NCBI GenBank assembly: GCA_944472135.2
Contig: OX235263.1
Coordinates: 35,951,379-36,015,378, forward strand
Source: Trichobilharzia regenti
Taxonomy: Eukaryota > Platyhelminthes > Trematoda > Strigeidida > Schistosomatidae
Reading direction: 5' to 3'
DNA length: 64,000 bases
Below are positions 34,691-46,905 of this stretch, in pieces; position 1 is the stretch's first letter, and every line of letters begins with the position of its first letter. The notes beneath the pieces are model-generated. The model was not told the DNA's origin. It saw nothing but the letters and a program-made list of their open reading frames with translations, and made no database searches. Made by a program: the position numbers and the translations under genes.

Positions 34691-34865
34691 CCGAGTGCAC
34701 TAGCTTGTCAGTCTCTACAACAAATTAAGGATCACGAAAACCTTGATGGTCATGATAATAAAGTGTCTGAACCAATTTCTTCTCGATACATAGATTAGGC
34801 TTCTTAATGTAGATATCAGTGGCCTCAGCGGTATGTAATAGCCGAACTCTTTAGGTAAAATTAAG

Positions 34866-35690
34866 CTTATAAACTTATATTTGTAAAATCTCAGCGAAAT
34901 TGAAATAATTAATTCCAACGTTTCGTTCGGCAATCTGGTCCGAACTTCTTCAGAGAAATTAATCGAAATTAACATAACAAAGGTTCGGACCAGATTGACG
35001 AACGAAACGTTGGAATTCATCATTTCAATTTCGCTGAGATTTTACAAATAGAACTTTATAAATGTCTACTTCTCACACAGCGCTCAATTATTTTGCAACT
35101 ATTCGGTCAAATCTTGATCACAGTTCATATGAAAATTAAGCTTAGTTGATATACGGTTGATTAATTTGAAGGCCTTGTGTTTAAGTAAATTTTGTGTTCT
35201 TTATCTACGAGGTGAGACAGTATACAACTATGAATGAACTTGGTTCCTCCCTTAATTAACCACGCAGGATGGTGTCCAGAAATCTGATGATAAACACGCC
35301 TAACTGTACGGCTTATGTAACTGGCTCTACAGGAGCAGTCCAACTGATAGATACAGATAGAAGGGACGAAATTAGGTAGTTTATCCTTAACTCCCGAGAG
35401 GAAAATAGAGTTGTTGTGAAGACATAGCATACTTCAGCAGCACTGAATGCTCTTATCACCGCATTCCTTAGATGTTGTATTAATATCCAATTGATCGTAT
35501 ACTCGAGAAACTGAATTTGTAAGAACACAGCCTTTTTCGTAGCTGCCACAACACTAAATATTGGGGCCTTTTTATCTTTGAGAGATTTGAGTATTGAATT
35601 ACTGGAGACGGAAGACTTACATATACAACACGATATGTAAAGCAGAAAAAGGTGAAGGAAAACATGGATTGTTTTTATGGTCAGAATAAG
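34866..35690 (-). mobile_element. PLE fragment: RT end, GIY-YIG domain and terminal repeat, minus
   Basis: Minus strand in two or three frames: LRNAVIRAFSAAEVCYVF (post-RT block), then CIYQLDCSCRASYISRT (GIY-YIG approach, with the usual YIGRT changed to YISRT) and HHPAWLIKGG, HSCILSHLVDKEH. Downstream lies a short palindromic terminal repeat (35125-34866) like that at 15.0-15.6 kb. This adjacency ties the hammerhead repeat to PLEs. Confidence 0.8.
34911..34960 (-). ncRNA. hammerhead ribozyme motif, PLE type
   Basis: Minus: CTGAAGA, stem II GTTCGG with CCGAAC, GAAAC, GTT, with stem I TCTC/TTCC-like flanks. Core complete. An opposed partial copy (GTTCGG...CGAAC, GAAACGTTGG) follows at 34984-35020 on plus but lacks the CTGANGA segment. 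Confidence 0.65.
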
Positions 35691-35698
35691 TAATTAAA

Positions 35699-35908
35699 AT
35701 GGTGCGTCGGTGGCATAGCGGTTAGCACACTCGCCGACCATGCACACGGTCCTGGGTTCGATCCACGGCCGGCTCACTCCTTTACCTCGCCAAGCCAGAA
35801 ATAATCCTGGTAAAGAGGAAAGATTGGGCATTAGGCTAGCAACCCCATCCTGTAAAAATAAACACTGCCCTATATTCCACTGGGGAACGTGAAGGAAAAA
35901 AAATACCA
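35699..35908 (+). mobile_element. tRNA-headed SINE with RTE-type tail, copy 5
   Basis: Head with A box TGGCATAGCGGTTAGC and B box GGTTCGATCC. Body GGTAAAGAGGAAAG and GGGCATTAGGCTAG. Shortened tail ending TATTCCACTGGGGAACGTG and an A run. Confidence 0.85.
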
Positions 35909-36494
35909 TCCCGTATTACTAAAACTATAGAAATCAATACAGAAATGATTGAAAGCTCTTTTAATTAATGTCTAGAATAGCAGAATAACTCATAAAATTC
36001 CAAAATTCGCCCTATTTAGAAAAAAAAACAAGAAAATTCACACAATAAAAGTTTCAAAAAAATTCTCTTTGTTTATGTCACACAATTTTTATATTTATTT
36101 ATGTCATGAGTTAATAATTGACTTTTTGACTAAGAAACTTCACGAGAAAAATAGATATGAAATTAATGAGGGAAGCGTTTAGGTGAAACGTTAATAAAAA
36201 CACAGAAGAAATACCAGAAACATATGAAATGGTTATTTATGTATATATCGCACCACCTGCTGAAAGGTGACAACTACTGTCTGAGTGTATGGAATGTATG
36301 CTCATAATTCTAAATTATTTTCATTCTTCTCACACTAGTATAATACGAATTAATCTTTTTGTGCATATGTCATCAGCCATAAAAGCTATTTGAGTACTTT
36401 TAAAACTAATTTGGGTCAGTATTATGGTTTTGAAATAATCGAGAAGATTTGTAACTCAGGTAGATGCAAGTGCACACTAGTTACTAGTGTCTAA
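35909..36494. other. unassigned intron DNA
   Basis: AT-rich, nothing recognised. Confidence 0.35.
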
Positions 36495-36735
36495 TCAAAA
36501 TATCCACTACAATCCTACAGGAGGTCAATCGCGAGCACGAATAGCTCAGTGATAACGTCTCTGACTGCACGTGGCACTGGGTGATGCGGGTTCGAATCTC
36601 AGAAGGGACATGAGTTCCTTCAAGGCGGTTGCAGATACGCCTTGCTGACTTGTGAGTACCAACTAGCAAGAAACCTAGGTCCAAGGCTTTTTTGACCGAT
36701 TTCCTCCAACTATCTGATATCATAAAATCAATGTG
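36495..36735 (+). mobile_element. second tRNA-headed SINE family, copy 2
   Basis: A box ATAGCTCAGTGATAACG, B box GGTTCGAATCTC. Then CAAGGCGGTTGCAG and a hammerhead-like segment in which stem I (GCCTTG with CAAGGC) and stem III (ACC with GGT, cleavage GTC) pair perfectly, but the CTGANGA core is disrupted. It ends in CCGATTTCCTCCAAC. Confidence 0.8.
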
Positions 36736-37352
36736 CACCGTGATGGTGAGCTATCTAGAATGCTGGCCACATTGCAAAACCTGACAGATAGAATTCCGTC
36801 AACACCAATGAGAGGACTAGACACATCACGCTAGTTACTAGTGTCTAAGCAAGCGCACTTCATTCGATATTGTGCAACCTGAAAGATCCAACAGAAAAAG
36901 AAGATAAAATTAATACCATTTACAAAATAAATTCCATGGATGATCTGTAACAGACATTACATTGGTCAAAATGGTCATCCCCTTTGACTCCAAATACAAG
37001 AAGATGAATTGGCTATAGAAAGACATGATATGTATTCTTTCATATCAATGCATGTAGATAATTATGATAGACACTAATTTGATAATTGAGATAATGTAGA
37101 AATTTTAAATAGAGGGAACACCAAAGTTATGCCAGAGAATTTCTAGTAGCCTCGTACTTAAGTGAATCAACGATTAACGATCATTATTAATACAGACGAA
37201 ATTTACCAGCTAATAAAAAGTAAATCACGTGACAAGAAAGTTCAAATTATAAGTCGATAAAAAGGATGATCAATAAAGATATGTAAATCAACAAACAGGC
37301 ACGAAGATGGTTACCAGGAGACACCACTATATCATTCATAGAGAAACCAAAA

Positions 37353-37886
37353 TAAGTTCATTTTATACTAAAACATGCACTAAAGATATTTGTCTACAAG
37401 AACGACGAAAGCTTCACAATTAAATCAACCATTTCCTCAGAGAACATAACTAATTCAAAACGAATTATGGTTGGTTAAATTGATTTACTTGATTCACCTA
37501 CAAATATAAACTAATGAAAACTTTTCAGAGATGATCATCTATGCCATTTAGGTTTGAAAAACTGGAAAAAGTTTCAAATTTATTTTTCTAACAATTAAAT
37601 TCACTTACACTTCACTTTACCTATTATGAAAATTTTCCGTAGTTGGTTTGTAAGGATTAGTTTTGTTTTACGAGTTGATCACGGATTGATATCAGTTGGA
37701 GAACCACTGAAAACAAGCAGTGAGTACTGGATAGCCAGATGTTTCCGTGGTCCTAGTTTGGGAATCATCGGCAGTACACACCCACCATACGGGGGTCGAA
37801 CCCAGGACCTTCCGGTTACAAGATAAGCTCGTATACCATTCAGCCACTGGGACCCGATTTAATGGCCAGCCCATAAATTCTAACCT
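37353..37886. repeat. left arm of ~0.5-kb inverted repeat (includes subtype-B SINE, minus)
   Basis: Matches the reverse complement of about 42320-42841 along its length, roughly 95% by eye. 37353-37625 is non-SINE sequence, and 37630-37886 is a minus-strand subtype-B hammerhead SINE truncated in its head. Because the non-SINE flank is copied too, this is a duplication of SINE plus flank or part of a larger unnamed element. Confidence 0.85.
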
Positions 37887-38095
37887 CTATCAATTCATGA
37901 AAATTCAGTATTCCTACGTTCTCTACATGATTGTCATGTTATTATTTATAACCAATTTCTGAGAATAACTAGCTTATTTTATTTCGTATACAGTTCAGAT
38001 GATCACTGAAATTTTTAATTTACAAAGTGTATAAATGAATCTTTAAACAGGGTAAACGGTTGAAATCTACCTCACTGAAAGTTGGCTACTTCTTT

Positions 38096-38326
38096 TCACT
38101 CCTTTACGTTCACAGTAGAACACAGGGCTTCAGGCTAGAGGCCTAAAGTTTCTGTAGCAGTAGTGACTATTTTTACAGGATGAGGCTGCTAGCCTCATGC
38201 CCAACCTTTCCTCTTTACCAGATTTATTACTGACTTAGCGAGGTTTGGGAGTGTGTGGGCCGGGGATCGAATCCCAGACCACCTACGTGATCGGCGAACA
38301 CTCTACCGCTGTGCCACCAACTCACA
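38096..38326 (-). mobile_element. tRNA-headed SINE with RTE-type tail, copy 6
   Basis: Inverted order: tail (CCTGTGTTCTACTGTGAACG on minus), body GGTTGGGCATGAGGCTAG, head with B box GATTCGATCCCC. Confidence 0.8.
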
Positions 38327-39867
38327 AAAGTAGCTATTAAGCTTGTAAATTTAACAAGACAAACCCTTGTTGCATTATATCAATATATACAGGAAAAAAG
38401 TCAACTATCCACTACAAGTACGAATAGTTGTGTAGATAAATAGGTGAAGAAATACACAATTCTAAAAGTAGAGAGATTCTATGGTGTGAAGTGTCATACA
38501 CATATTGTCTTCTACAAATTTCAATAAAAAGGAAATAACAATTGTATATTACAAGTTGACAATATTTCATTTTACTTTCAACTGCATACAATCTAGTGAA
38601 CTTTGGGATGAAAACCTTCAGGTTTTAAAAGTATTTGTAGCGGTGGTTTCAATTTAGTAAGTTAGGCGTTGTAATGAGGAATATGGGTCCGAAAGCATAG
38701 TTAACGAAATTTTCCAATATTTCACGGCACTATCCGTCTCTCTTTCTCTTCATAATAAGAAGTTCGAGGTGTTTGGTATAAATATGTAAAGACTAAGGGA
38801 GCAATAGCTAGACAGATAATTTTATGATCAATAGAAAATAAATTATGTTTTAAATATAGTAAGTTAAACTTAACTAAAGGATCAAAATTTATCTGCACGC
38901 AAAGTTTACTGTGTCATACTGACTTGCAAAATCCACTACCATGTTTGAAAATCCGTCGACCAAGGATTGTATTCATTTCTGTATAGCATATAAATTTTGA
39001 AATACTTCTGACAATACTGTTAGTAAGATGGAATGACTCGGAAAAAGAATGATATGCACGACTTGGATTATTCTGCTTGACATATCTTAACCAGTGTTGT
39101 ATTCAATACTGAATTGAGTTTTCCTGCAATACTCTTAATAAAGTTAATTTAAAAGCGATTTATTCACTTTAGACTACTGTCTTCAGATATTTCATAGTTG
39201 TTAATCAATTTTTCTGGAAACTTCTCATCTCACAAAAATATTTCCAGCCAATCGATTGAACGTATTTTGCTTAGAATATGCAAAGTAGGCTTACTACAAA
39301 TCTACTTTCATGGTTAAATCAATAAATAAATCACATAATATGACCTTCTTGATACTATAAATAGTAATCAAGAAATCAAGCATGTTTAAATATGCCACTA
39401 AATGCCACTGCTTGATTGAGATGATTAATTGTATACTATTCATATGGACCAGCGACGCTTCCAAAGGATGCTAGGGCGATGAAAATTTCACCCTTCAAAC
39501 TGTATACTTTGTAAATTGTTAACTAATTTGTAAAACTGTCAATTTGACTTGTGGTATCATCAATTCATTCAAGCATGGCAGTAAGAAATCGGGTGGTCTA
39601 AGCTGAATCAAACCAGGTATGCCGCTACCTAAGCTTCACTCCAAACGGACGAAATGGTCTGTTTGATGATGTTTAGAGCACTGCAATCTGGCTAGCATGC
39701 ATTACTAGTTAATATGAGTAGTATGTACACCTACTCATTCGATTTAATCAGCAGTATGTGGTGTTTTAACCAACTGATTTTTCAAGAATACTACTTTTTT
39801 AAAAATTTGTTTCTAACAAAGACATTATGAAAAACAGTTATTCTTTAATCACTTGATGGAAACATCA
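38327..39867. other. unassigned intron DNA
   Basis: About 1.5 kb, AT-rich, no recognisable gene or repeated family. Confidence 0.35.
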
Positions 39868-40215
39868 AATGAGAATTGGTTACAGGATTCCATCATGAGC
39901 TGACATCTGTTAGAGAACCATTGGAAAACCACCTGGAAGTACTGGACAGCAAGCTATTTCGCCAACCTGGTTTGGGACTCTTCATCAGTACGCACCCACC
40001 ACCGGAGGATCGAACCCATGACCTTCTGGTTACAAGACTAGCGAGCTCGTATACCATTAAGTCACTGGGACCCGATGCAATGGCCAGTCAGCTCATGAAT
40101 TCTAACTTGTCCCAATTCACAACATAGCGCGGTCACTAGCCACTGTCTTCGGCGAGTATTCGTCCTCAAACCCGACCTGGTGCACCCTACTGATCACGAC
40201 TTCTCACTAGAACCC
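39868..40215 (-). mobile_element. hammerhead SINE, subtype A, minus
   Basis: Tail, ribozyme (39938-40000), tRNA-like head and most of the body. On minus the ribozyme reads GTACTG, ATGAAGA, GTCCC, GAAATAGC, GCTGTC, CAGTAC: one change in the core (C to A). It opposes the plus copy at 40428-40862, with a SINE inserted between them. Confidence 0.8.
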
Positions 40216-40217
40216 CA

Positions 40218-40420
40218 GGTGGGTCGGGGGCACAGCGGTAAGGACTCTCGCCGACCATGCACATGGTCTGAGGTTCGATCCCCTGCCGACGCACACCTGA
40301 TATCTATGGTCGGCCTGCGAAATTTGGGCTACCGATATCCATGCTGAAAATTTCATACTTGTACCAAAAATACAGTATAGAGTCAAGCTGTAATCAAAAA
40401 TAAAAATAAAATAAAAAGTA
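40218..40420 (+). mobile_element. tRNA-headed SINE with CR1-type tail, copy 2
   Basis: A box GGCACAGCGGTAAGG, B box GGTTCGATCCCC. Body ATCTATGGTCGGCCTGCG, tail GCTGAAAATTTCATACTTG, CCAAAAATACAG, CAAGCTG and an A-rich end. Confidence 0.85.
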
Positions 40421-40427
40421 TTTACTT

Positions 40428-40862
40428 ACAGACCAACACTTGAATATTAATGAGATGCTCACTAGTGACTTTCCATATTCAGGTAGGTAGTTACATCCAG
40501 TTCTAGTGAGAAGTCGTGACGTGTAGGGTGCACTAGGTCGGGTGTGAGGACAAATACGCGCCACAGGTGACATTGGCTAGGGGTCGCGCTATGTCGTGAA
40601 TTGTCAGAAGTTAGAATTCATGGGCTGACTGGCCATCGGACTGGGTCCCAGTGGCTTAATGGTATACGAGCTCGCTAGTCTTGTAACCAGAAGGTCATGG
40701 GTTCGATCCTCCGGTGGTGGGTGCGTACTGCTAAAGAGTCCCAAACTAGGCTGGCGAAACAGCTTGCTGTCCAGTACTTCCAGGTGGTTTTCCAATGGTT
40801 CTCTAACTGATGTCAGCTCATGATGGAATCCTGTAACCAATCAACCAAATCCCTACAAACCA
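40428..40862 (+). mobile_element. hammerhead SINE, subtype A, full unit plus
   Basis: Starts with the junction GACCAACACTTGAATATTAA then GATGCTCACTAGTGAC. Head 40640-40715 (CCAGTGGCTTAATGG, GGTTCGATCC), ribozyme 40728-40800 (core CTAAAGA, G5 to A; GAAA intact; stems I and III perfect), tail to CCCTACAAACCAACACTTG. Confidence 0.85.
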
Positions 40863-41756
40863 ACACTTGAATATAAATGGAAATTAATTAGCTAGTCTAT
40901 CTATAGTTTGAAATTTGAATAATTGACCAAAATTATAATTTATTATTCACATTTGAACAATGAAGTATTGATTTGTCAACTTCTTTCATAAATGAAGGAT
41001 ACATGAAACAAAGTTTTTACATTTTATTAAACGAATATCTCAAATTCTATGCGTAATACACCTCACCAACATTGGTGGTATTCATTCAATCCCCCACTCA
41101 CTCAATCACTCACGCATATATATATATATATATCAAACTGTACACACACATTGTATAAGTGATATATATTTTTACAATTTTGTCAACATAGGTAATAAAA
41201 CAACATGAAGCATAAATATATGTACATTATTGATCATTTACTTGTTGGTGTAATGACTAGTTTTTATCGTCTCATTTGTCTCATTTGCAATATTCTATTT
41301 TGTTTGCAAGATGTAAAGAAATGATTCACAGTTCATAACTCGAATTAAGCAAAGAAATAAAAAGACTAGAAATGTTATGTACAACAAAGAACTTGATAAT
41401 AAAGTATAATATATTCTTGATTTATTTATTAGTTTAAATGTTCACTCACTTTTCATCAATATTTGAAGTTCATTTTAAAGTTAGTCTGCTTGACTAAACA
41501 ATATACTTTGCACAGATGAAAAAATGACACAAGCTGTATACGAATATCACAACATTAATAGGATTAATCGTAATTAACCTGTGTAAGACAAGAGAAATTT
41601 AAGTAAGGCAAACGGGTTACTTTAAGTATGAAATAATAATTAGTTCTAAAAGATGGTAGAATTAGCATGCCATCTCTTTCAGGTAGCATTTTCTTGAAAA
41701 AAAATACTTCAGCGGTCAAATTCAGGTTAATGCATATTACACTCTATCATTTGATT
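40863..41756. other. unassigned intron DNA
   Basis: TA run at 41115-41133; otherwise AT-rich DNA without recognisable features. Confidence 0.4.
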
Positions 41757-42319
41757 TTCACGAATTGATCACGGTTAGATATCAGTTAGAGAACCATTGA
41801 AAACAAGCAGGGAGTACTGGACAGACATCTGTTTCCGTCATCCTAGTTTGGGAGTCATCGGCACCACACACCCACCACCAGAGTTCGAACCCAGGACCTT
41901 CCGGTTACAAGGCCACCAAGCTCGTATACCAATCAGCCACTGGGATCCGACTCAGTGGCCATACCATGAATTCTAACGTCTACTAATTCGTGATTTACCG
42001 CGACCCCCCACTATTGTCGAAGATGGGACATCCATCCTCACACTTGACTGGATGGACCTCACTCTGATCACGACTTCTCACGAGAACTCCAGGAAACTCT
42101 GTCCTGTAGCAAGTCACTAGCGAGCATCAGATTAATTTTCCATAGTTTGGTTTGTAAGGGTTAGTTTTGTTTTTACGAGTTGATCACCGATATCAGTTAG
42201 AGAAACATTGAAAACAAGCAGGGAGTATTGGATAGCCAGGTATTTCATCTTAGTTAGGGAATCATTGGCAGTATGCACCCACTGGGGTTCGAACCAAGGA
42301 CCTTTCGGTTACAGGTTAG
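41757..42319 (-). mobile_element. hammerhead SINE, subtype B, two head-to-tail minus units
   Basis: One complete unit (41757-42140) joins, at the typical start/tail junction (GAGCATCAGATTAATTTTCC then GTTTGTAAGGGTTAG), to a second truncated unit (42150-42319). This is direct evidence of a tandem dimer on one strand. Ribozyme cores read CCGATGA-like, so they are changed at U4. Confidence 0.8.
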
Positions 42320-42841
42320 AATTCATGAGCCATTGAATCGGGTCCCAGTGGCTAAATACAATACGAGCTTGTCTTGTAACCGGAAGGTTCTGGGTTCGAC
42401 CCCGTGTGGTGGGTGTGTACTGCCGATGATTCCCAAACTAGGACGACGGAAACATCTGGCTATCCAGTACTCGCTGCTTCTTTTCATTGGTTCTCCAACT
42501 GATATCGATCCGCGATCAACTCGTAAAACAAAACTAATCCTTACAAACCAACTACGGAAAATTTTCATAATAGGTAAAGTGAAGTGTAAGTGAATTTAAT
42601 TGTTAGAAAAATAAATTTGAAACTTTTTCCAGTTTTTCAAACCTAAATGACATAGATGATCATCTCTGAAAAGTTTTCATTAGTTTATATTTGTAGGTGA
42701 ATCAAGTAAATTAATTTAACTAACCATAATTCTTTTTGAATTAGTTATGTTCTCTGAGGAACTGGTTGATTTAATTGTGAAGCTTTCGTCGTCCTTCTAG
42801 ATAAATATCTTTAGTGCATGTTTTAGTATAAAATGAACTCA
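42320..42841. repeat. right arm of ~0.5-kb inverted repeat (includes subtype-B SINE, plus)
   Basis: Reverse-complement partner of 37353-37886. 42322-42558 is a plus-strand subtype-B SINE (B box GGTTCGACCCC; ribozyme core CCGATGA) and 42560-42841 is the non-SINE flank. Arms are about 4.4 kb apart. Confidence 0.85.
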
Positions 42842-42857
42842 TTTTGAATTCAATCGG

Positions 42858-43045
42858 TAGGAAGCCTTGGATCTAGGTTTCTTGTTTGTTGGCACTCACC
42901 AGTCACCAAGGCGTTGATGTAATGTGGAAAGAACTCATGTCGCCTGTGAGAATCGAACCCATGTCACCCAGTGCTGTAGTCAGTGACGTTATCGCTGAGC
43001 TATTCACGTTCACGATTGACATCCTGTAGGACTGTAGTAAATACT
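42858..43045 (-). mobile_element. second tRNA-headed SINE family, copy 3
   Basis: Minus: ATAGCTCAGCGATAACG, GGTTCGATTCTC, then CAACGCCTTGGTGACTGG and GAAACCTAGATCCAAGGC, the decayed hammerhead segment. Confidence 0.75.
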
Positions 43046-43435
43046 TTGAATGAATACCAGGCAGTAAATAAATAGTGATATGAGTCTAGTTCTTTGTTAA
43101 GTGCGTACTGAATTCTTCGGTTAATCACTGTGGTAAACCTTCGGTTAAAAAGATTATTCATAGTTAGTATGTGTAACAAATCAGCTCAGAGAATATAACT
43201 ACATCAAAATCATTCACCCAGGCTACAAATCTTCTCCATTAGATCACAAATAGTTTCCTCTGAATTTCGCTTATTTAAAGTACTATTCACTTTTGTTCAA
43301 TAATAACTATCAATTTACAGCCAGAACACACATGAATATTACATATGAAGGTAGAATTTATTTCTTTGAAAAAAAATACCAAATTTGATAATTCGTCCTG
43401 TAGTTCTATGACTAAAGAAATTCTCGTAAAAATAA

Positions 43436-44640
43436 TAATTATCGATATTATTATTATTCCCTTGAGTTCTAAGTGGAACACAGGGCTTCAACAACACATT
43501 CTATTTTTTGTGCCATCCTCTTCAGCTGGGTCCACGATTGCTCATAATCTGTCATCTCCTCCTCGTTACACGATCTCCTCCATGTCACTCTCACATCAAC
43601 GACCCACTCGTCTCTTCCCGTTTGGATTCCACTCGAGCAGTGGTCTGGCGCGCGATGTCATTCGACGGCCTCCTCAATCAATGCACGATCTATCTCCATT
43701 TTCTGCCACATATTTGTTGAGCCATCGGCTCTCGCCTGTAGGTTTGTTGTCAGCCAACCAGAGTTACTTGTTGCTTATTTTTTCTGGCCATTTGAGTCAA
43801 CCAGATTAGGTGGCAGTTGTTGACAAAAGTCTGACTAACTGACTTCACATTTGTGTTGAATAGAATTCGAATCTTGTTGTTGATTATGCTGACTGACTGA
43901 GTCAGTGCAGAAGATTTCTAAACTGGTTTCAAGTTGATGAAGGTATATCTTGCTTTTCCGATTGTGACTTTGACATCTTTATCCTTTCCAACTGCCTGTA
44001 GTTGAAACGATGCTTCCTATATAAGTGAAGGAGATAATCTCTGTTAAATCTCTCCTGTTGATGGTGATTGGTACTGGTTGCTGTTCGTTGGTTATCTTTG
44101 TCACCTCAGTCTTCTCTATGTTCACCTGGAGTCCTGTCTTTTTTGACTGCTTCTGCTGCCAGCTCGTTGGTTTTCCCCTGGAAGTCTTCAAGTTTGTGTA
44201 ACATTGGACTTATTTGATCTGCGAAGTCCAGATCTTGTGGAGTCTGTCTTATCGGTAGTCCAGCATATTCCTGACTCCTCGCTCCCTGTGAATATTCTGA
44301 CGCTTACTCTAGTCTACCACAATTAAGAATATCATCAGTGATAATAGACAGCTCTGTCTTACTCTTGTGTTCACTTCGAATGTCTCGGTGAGTTTCCCAT
44401 TGTGAATCACCTGATACTTGGCATTGTCATATAACCAGCTGTTGAATGAGGTTGATGTAGACTTGATGTACGCCGTAAGGTTGAATTAGTTTCCAAAATA
44501 CTTCTCTGTCAACGTTATCCATTTAAGGTCTTTTCGAAGTCAATGAAGTTGAGGTAGAGGTTTGACTCCTATTCTACGCTTTGTTCGATGACAATAATTA
44601 GAGTTGCAATTTAATCAGTATATGATTTGCCTTTCTCGTA
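43436..44640 (-). mobile_element. RTE-like LINE fragment with 3' tail, minus
   Basis: TTATTATTATT tail and, inverted, GCCCTGTGTTCCACTTAGAAC at 43446-43490. Minus translations include LQVNIEKTEVTKITNEQ and FTYIGSIVSTTG. The longest RTE copy here at its 5' side, but broken throughout. Confidence 0.85.
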
Positions 44641-45089
44641 AAATATATTCTGTAATACTAATAACAATTGGTTCATTCCTATAAATCATAATCATCTTCC
44701 TTTAATTTACTTTCACCGGGTTAAGTGTAGTTGATTTTCCTTCCTATTCTCAGGATTTTCCATAATGCAGACTGCCGACTCAAAACATTCACTGAGTTTA
44801 ATTTTTAAATTTGCCTCCGCTTTTCACTTTCATTCTCTACTTTCGGGATTCATTTAAAACAATGGACATCTGAGTAAAACTGTATTTCCACAACAAGATT
44901 ATCACTTTTATTTAGATGACAATATATAGAAAGGTTACATTCCTTCCATGTATTTAATTTTAAACACACTATAAGGATGTGACATAATTACTTGTCGACA
45001 CTGACAGATTTAACTGTTTAAGGGAACTTTGATTTTTTTCACTTTCTCTGAAGCAACTATTATGACATAGTTATTATTATTATTCAAGT
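44641..45089. other. unassigned intron DNA
   Basis: Nothing recognised. Confidence 0.35.
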
Positions 45090-45255
45090 ATTGGTTTGCA
45101 GGTATTTGATTGATTGGTTACAGGATCTCAACATGAACTGATATCGGTTAGGGAATCATTACAAAACACCCACCTAGGAGTACTGGAGAGCTGTTTCGTC
45201 CTAGTTTGGGGCTCTTCATAAGTAAGCACCCACCGGGGTTCGAACATAAGATCAA
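45090..45255 (-). mobile_element. hammerhead SINE, subtype A, minus fragment
   Basis: Tail, ribozyme and B box only. On minus: ATGAAGA, GCCCCAAACTAGGAC, GAAA, CAGCTCTC, CAGTACTCC. Core altered at the first C. Ends inside the tRNA-like head. Confidence 0.7.
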
Positions 45256-45490
45256 CAGTTATCAAGGAATATGACAATTCAATATTTTCTATCAATCGAC
45301 ATTTTTCAAGTTATCAGATTACCGGAAAGGTGCCTGTTGTTCTGTGTATATTCAGTAGTGGTTTATCATTTTCTTTGTACACATACGTAAAACAGAATTT
45401 ATTCACCGTAAATATTATTTTTTGTTTTCTTTTCACATAACATAACCAGTTTACAGATGAGTAATCTTTTGTGTTGTATTCTACTTTCAG

Positions 45491-45539
45491 ATACGTTGTT
45501 TAGAGCATGAATACATGAAACACTGGAAATTGTATAAAG
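45491..45539 (+). CDS. RIPOR-like exon 5 (49-base small exon)
   Basis: Bounded by TCTACTTTCAG|ATA and TATAAAG|GTAAGTAAG. Enters in phase 0 and leaves with one base (G), which exon 6 completes to Glu. It encodes IRCLEHEYMKHWKLYK, matching the RIPOR second helical block (I-x-x-I-E-R-Y-x-x-x-x-E in vertebrates). It lies between a 22-kb and a 6.7-kb intron. Confidence 0.75.
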
Positions 45540-45712
45540 GTAAGTAAGTAATACCCATACTTTGTGTAATAAATAACCCATATTTTTCCTCAGTATTTCA
45601 ACTTATATCTTGTGTTCCGTTTAAAAATCTATATATTTATAATAATAATACTCAACAATTAGAAGCTGAACACTATAAATCTTCAGACTGTTTCTGAAGA
45701 GAAATATATCCG

Positions 45713-45915
45713 TCAGTGCGTCGGTGGCACAATGGTTAGGACTCTCGACGACCATGCACATGGTCCGGGGTTCGAGCCCACACCGGCGCACACCAGATAT
45801 CTATGGTCGGCCTGCGAAATTTGGGCTACCGATATCCACGCTGAAAATTCCATACTTGTACCAAAAATACAGTGTGAAATCAAGCTGTTACCAAAAATAT
45901 AAAAAAAATAAATAA
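45713..45915 (+). mobile_element. tRNA-headed SINE with CR1-type tail, copy 3 (well preserved)
   Basis: A box TGGCACAATGGTTAGG, B box GGTTCGAGCCC, body ATCTATGGTCGGCCTGCG, tail CACGCTGAAAATTCCATAC, TTGTACCAAAAATACAG, TCAAGCTGTTACC and an A/T-rich end. Confidence 0.9.
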
Positions 45916-46149
45916 ATATCTCAGAGATTGAAGGATGTATGACACTTAATATCATGGAGAATATACTGAAGCATAGTAATGTTTGACTTTACTAGAATAT
46001 CTTTGAAAGCTATGATAATCATATAAAGCTTTACGTTAACGTCGTAGCTGATATTCTACTTTGTAAAGGAATCACGAGTTAAAGTTTGTCTTAATGAATT
46101 TGGAATTTGATTGGGATGATAATAAATACCGATGTATTTGATTTTCATA

Positions 46150-46905
46150 AAGTTTAACATCCTAGTGCTGTCTACGGACGATTATGGGTTAAAGAAAGAG
46201 AACTAGTTTGTTTAATCGACACGGGCGCAAGAGTTTCTTTGATAGGTAGAGAACATTGTGAGGAAGTAAGGGCATGCACACTAGCAGTTCTCGCGGTAGC
46301 GGAACATTCTTTACATATTCTTGGTGTTTCAGACCGGAGTGAGGAAAATACGATATCCGTTCACTGTAACGTCAGATATATGGCGGACGATTTTGGGAGC
46401 AGGCTTCCTCAAAGAAGTAGGTGCTGTAGTCAATATGAAGAACAGGGGAGTGGTCACAAACCATGGGCAATTTACGATAAATGAAAACAGTGAAGTCACT
46501 GAGGTAGAAACCACAACAACTGTTTCGAAAGAAGCACCAAATCTAACCATGTTGGTGAATACATATGCCTGCCTATTCACTGGAGATAGAGAACCCCACG
46601 GATCTTGTGATAAGGTAAAGCATGATATCCCACTGAAGGACCCGGGGAAGACAACCTTCTCAGCACGACGAGTTCCTGTGCATCTAGAAGAAGTTAACCG
46701 ACAAGTCGAAGACGTGTTAAGTGACGGAAAATCGAAGAAGCCGACGGCCCTCACAGTTCGCCAGTCCTTTTGGTAAAGGAGGCAAACGGAAAGCATAGAT
46801 TTTGTGTCGATTTCAGACAGCTGAAAAGCCTCACCAAAGTAAAACAGTATGCTCTGCCAACCGTAAAACTACTACATCAAATAAACAATAGATTGAAATA
46901 TCTTT
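46150..46905 (+). mobile_element. Ty3/Gypsy LTR-retrotransposon pol fragment
   Basis: In two frames: a retroviral-type aspartic protease active site LIDTGARVSLIG (about 46213-46250), then, after a frameshift near 46320, linker sequence, then DIPLKDPGKTTFSARRVPVH and LEEVNRQVEDVLSDG, which is the usual approach to the Gypsy RT. Finally, out of frame, KHRFCVDFRQLKSLT (RT motif 1). It is cut at about 46905 by a SINE, and the catalytic RT motifs are missing. No LTR was seen. Confidence 0.8.

Noticed and set aside
39876..40840. Repeated small proteins (MVTGFHHELTSVREPLENH and similar)
   Set aside because: These are chance frames through the hammerhead SINE units.
46321..46796. Two overlapping long frames on opposite strands as host genes
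   Set aside because: The plus frame is the linker and pre-RT part of a Ty3/Gypsy pol fragment, and the minus frame is its shadow.
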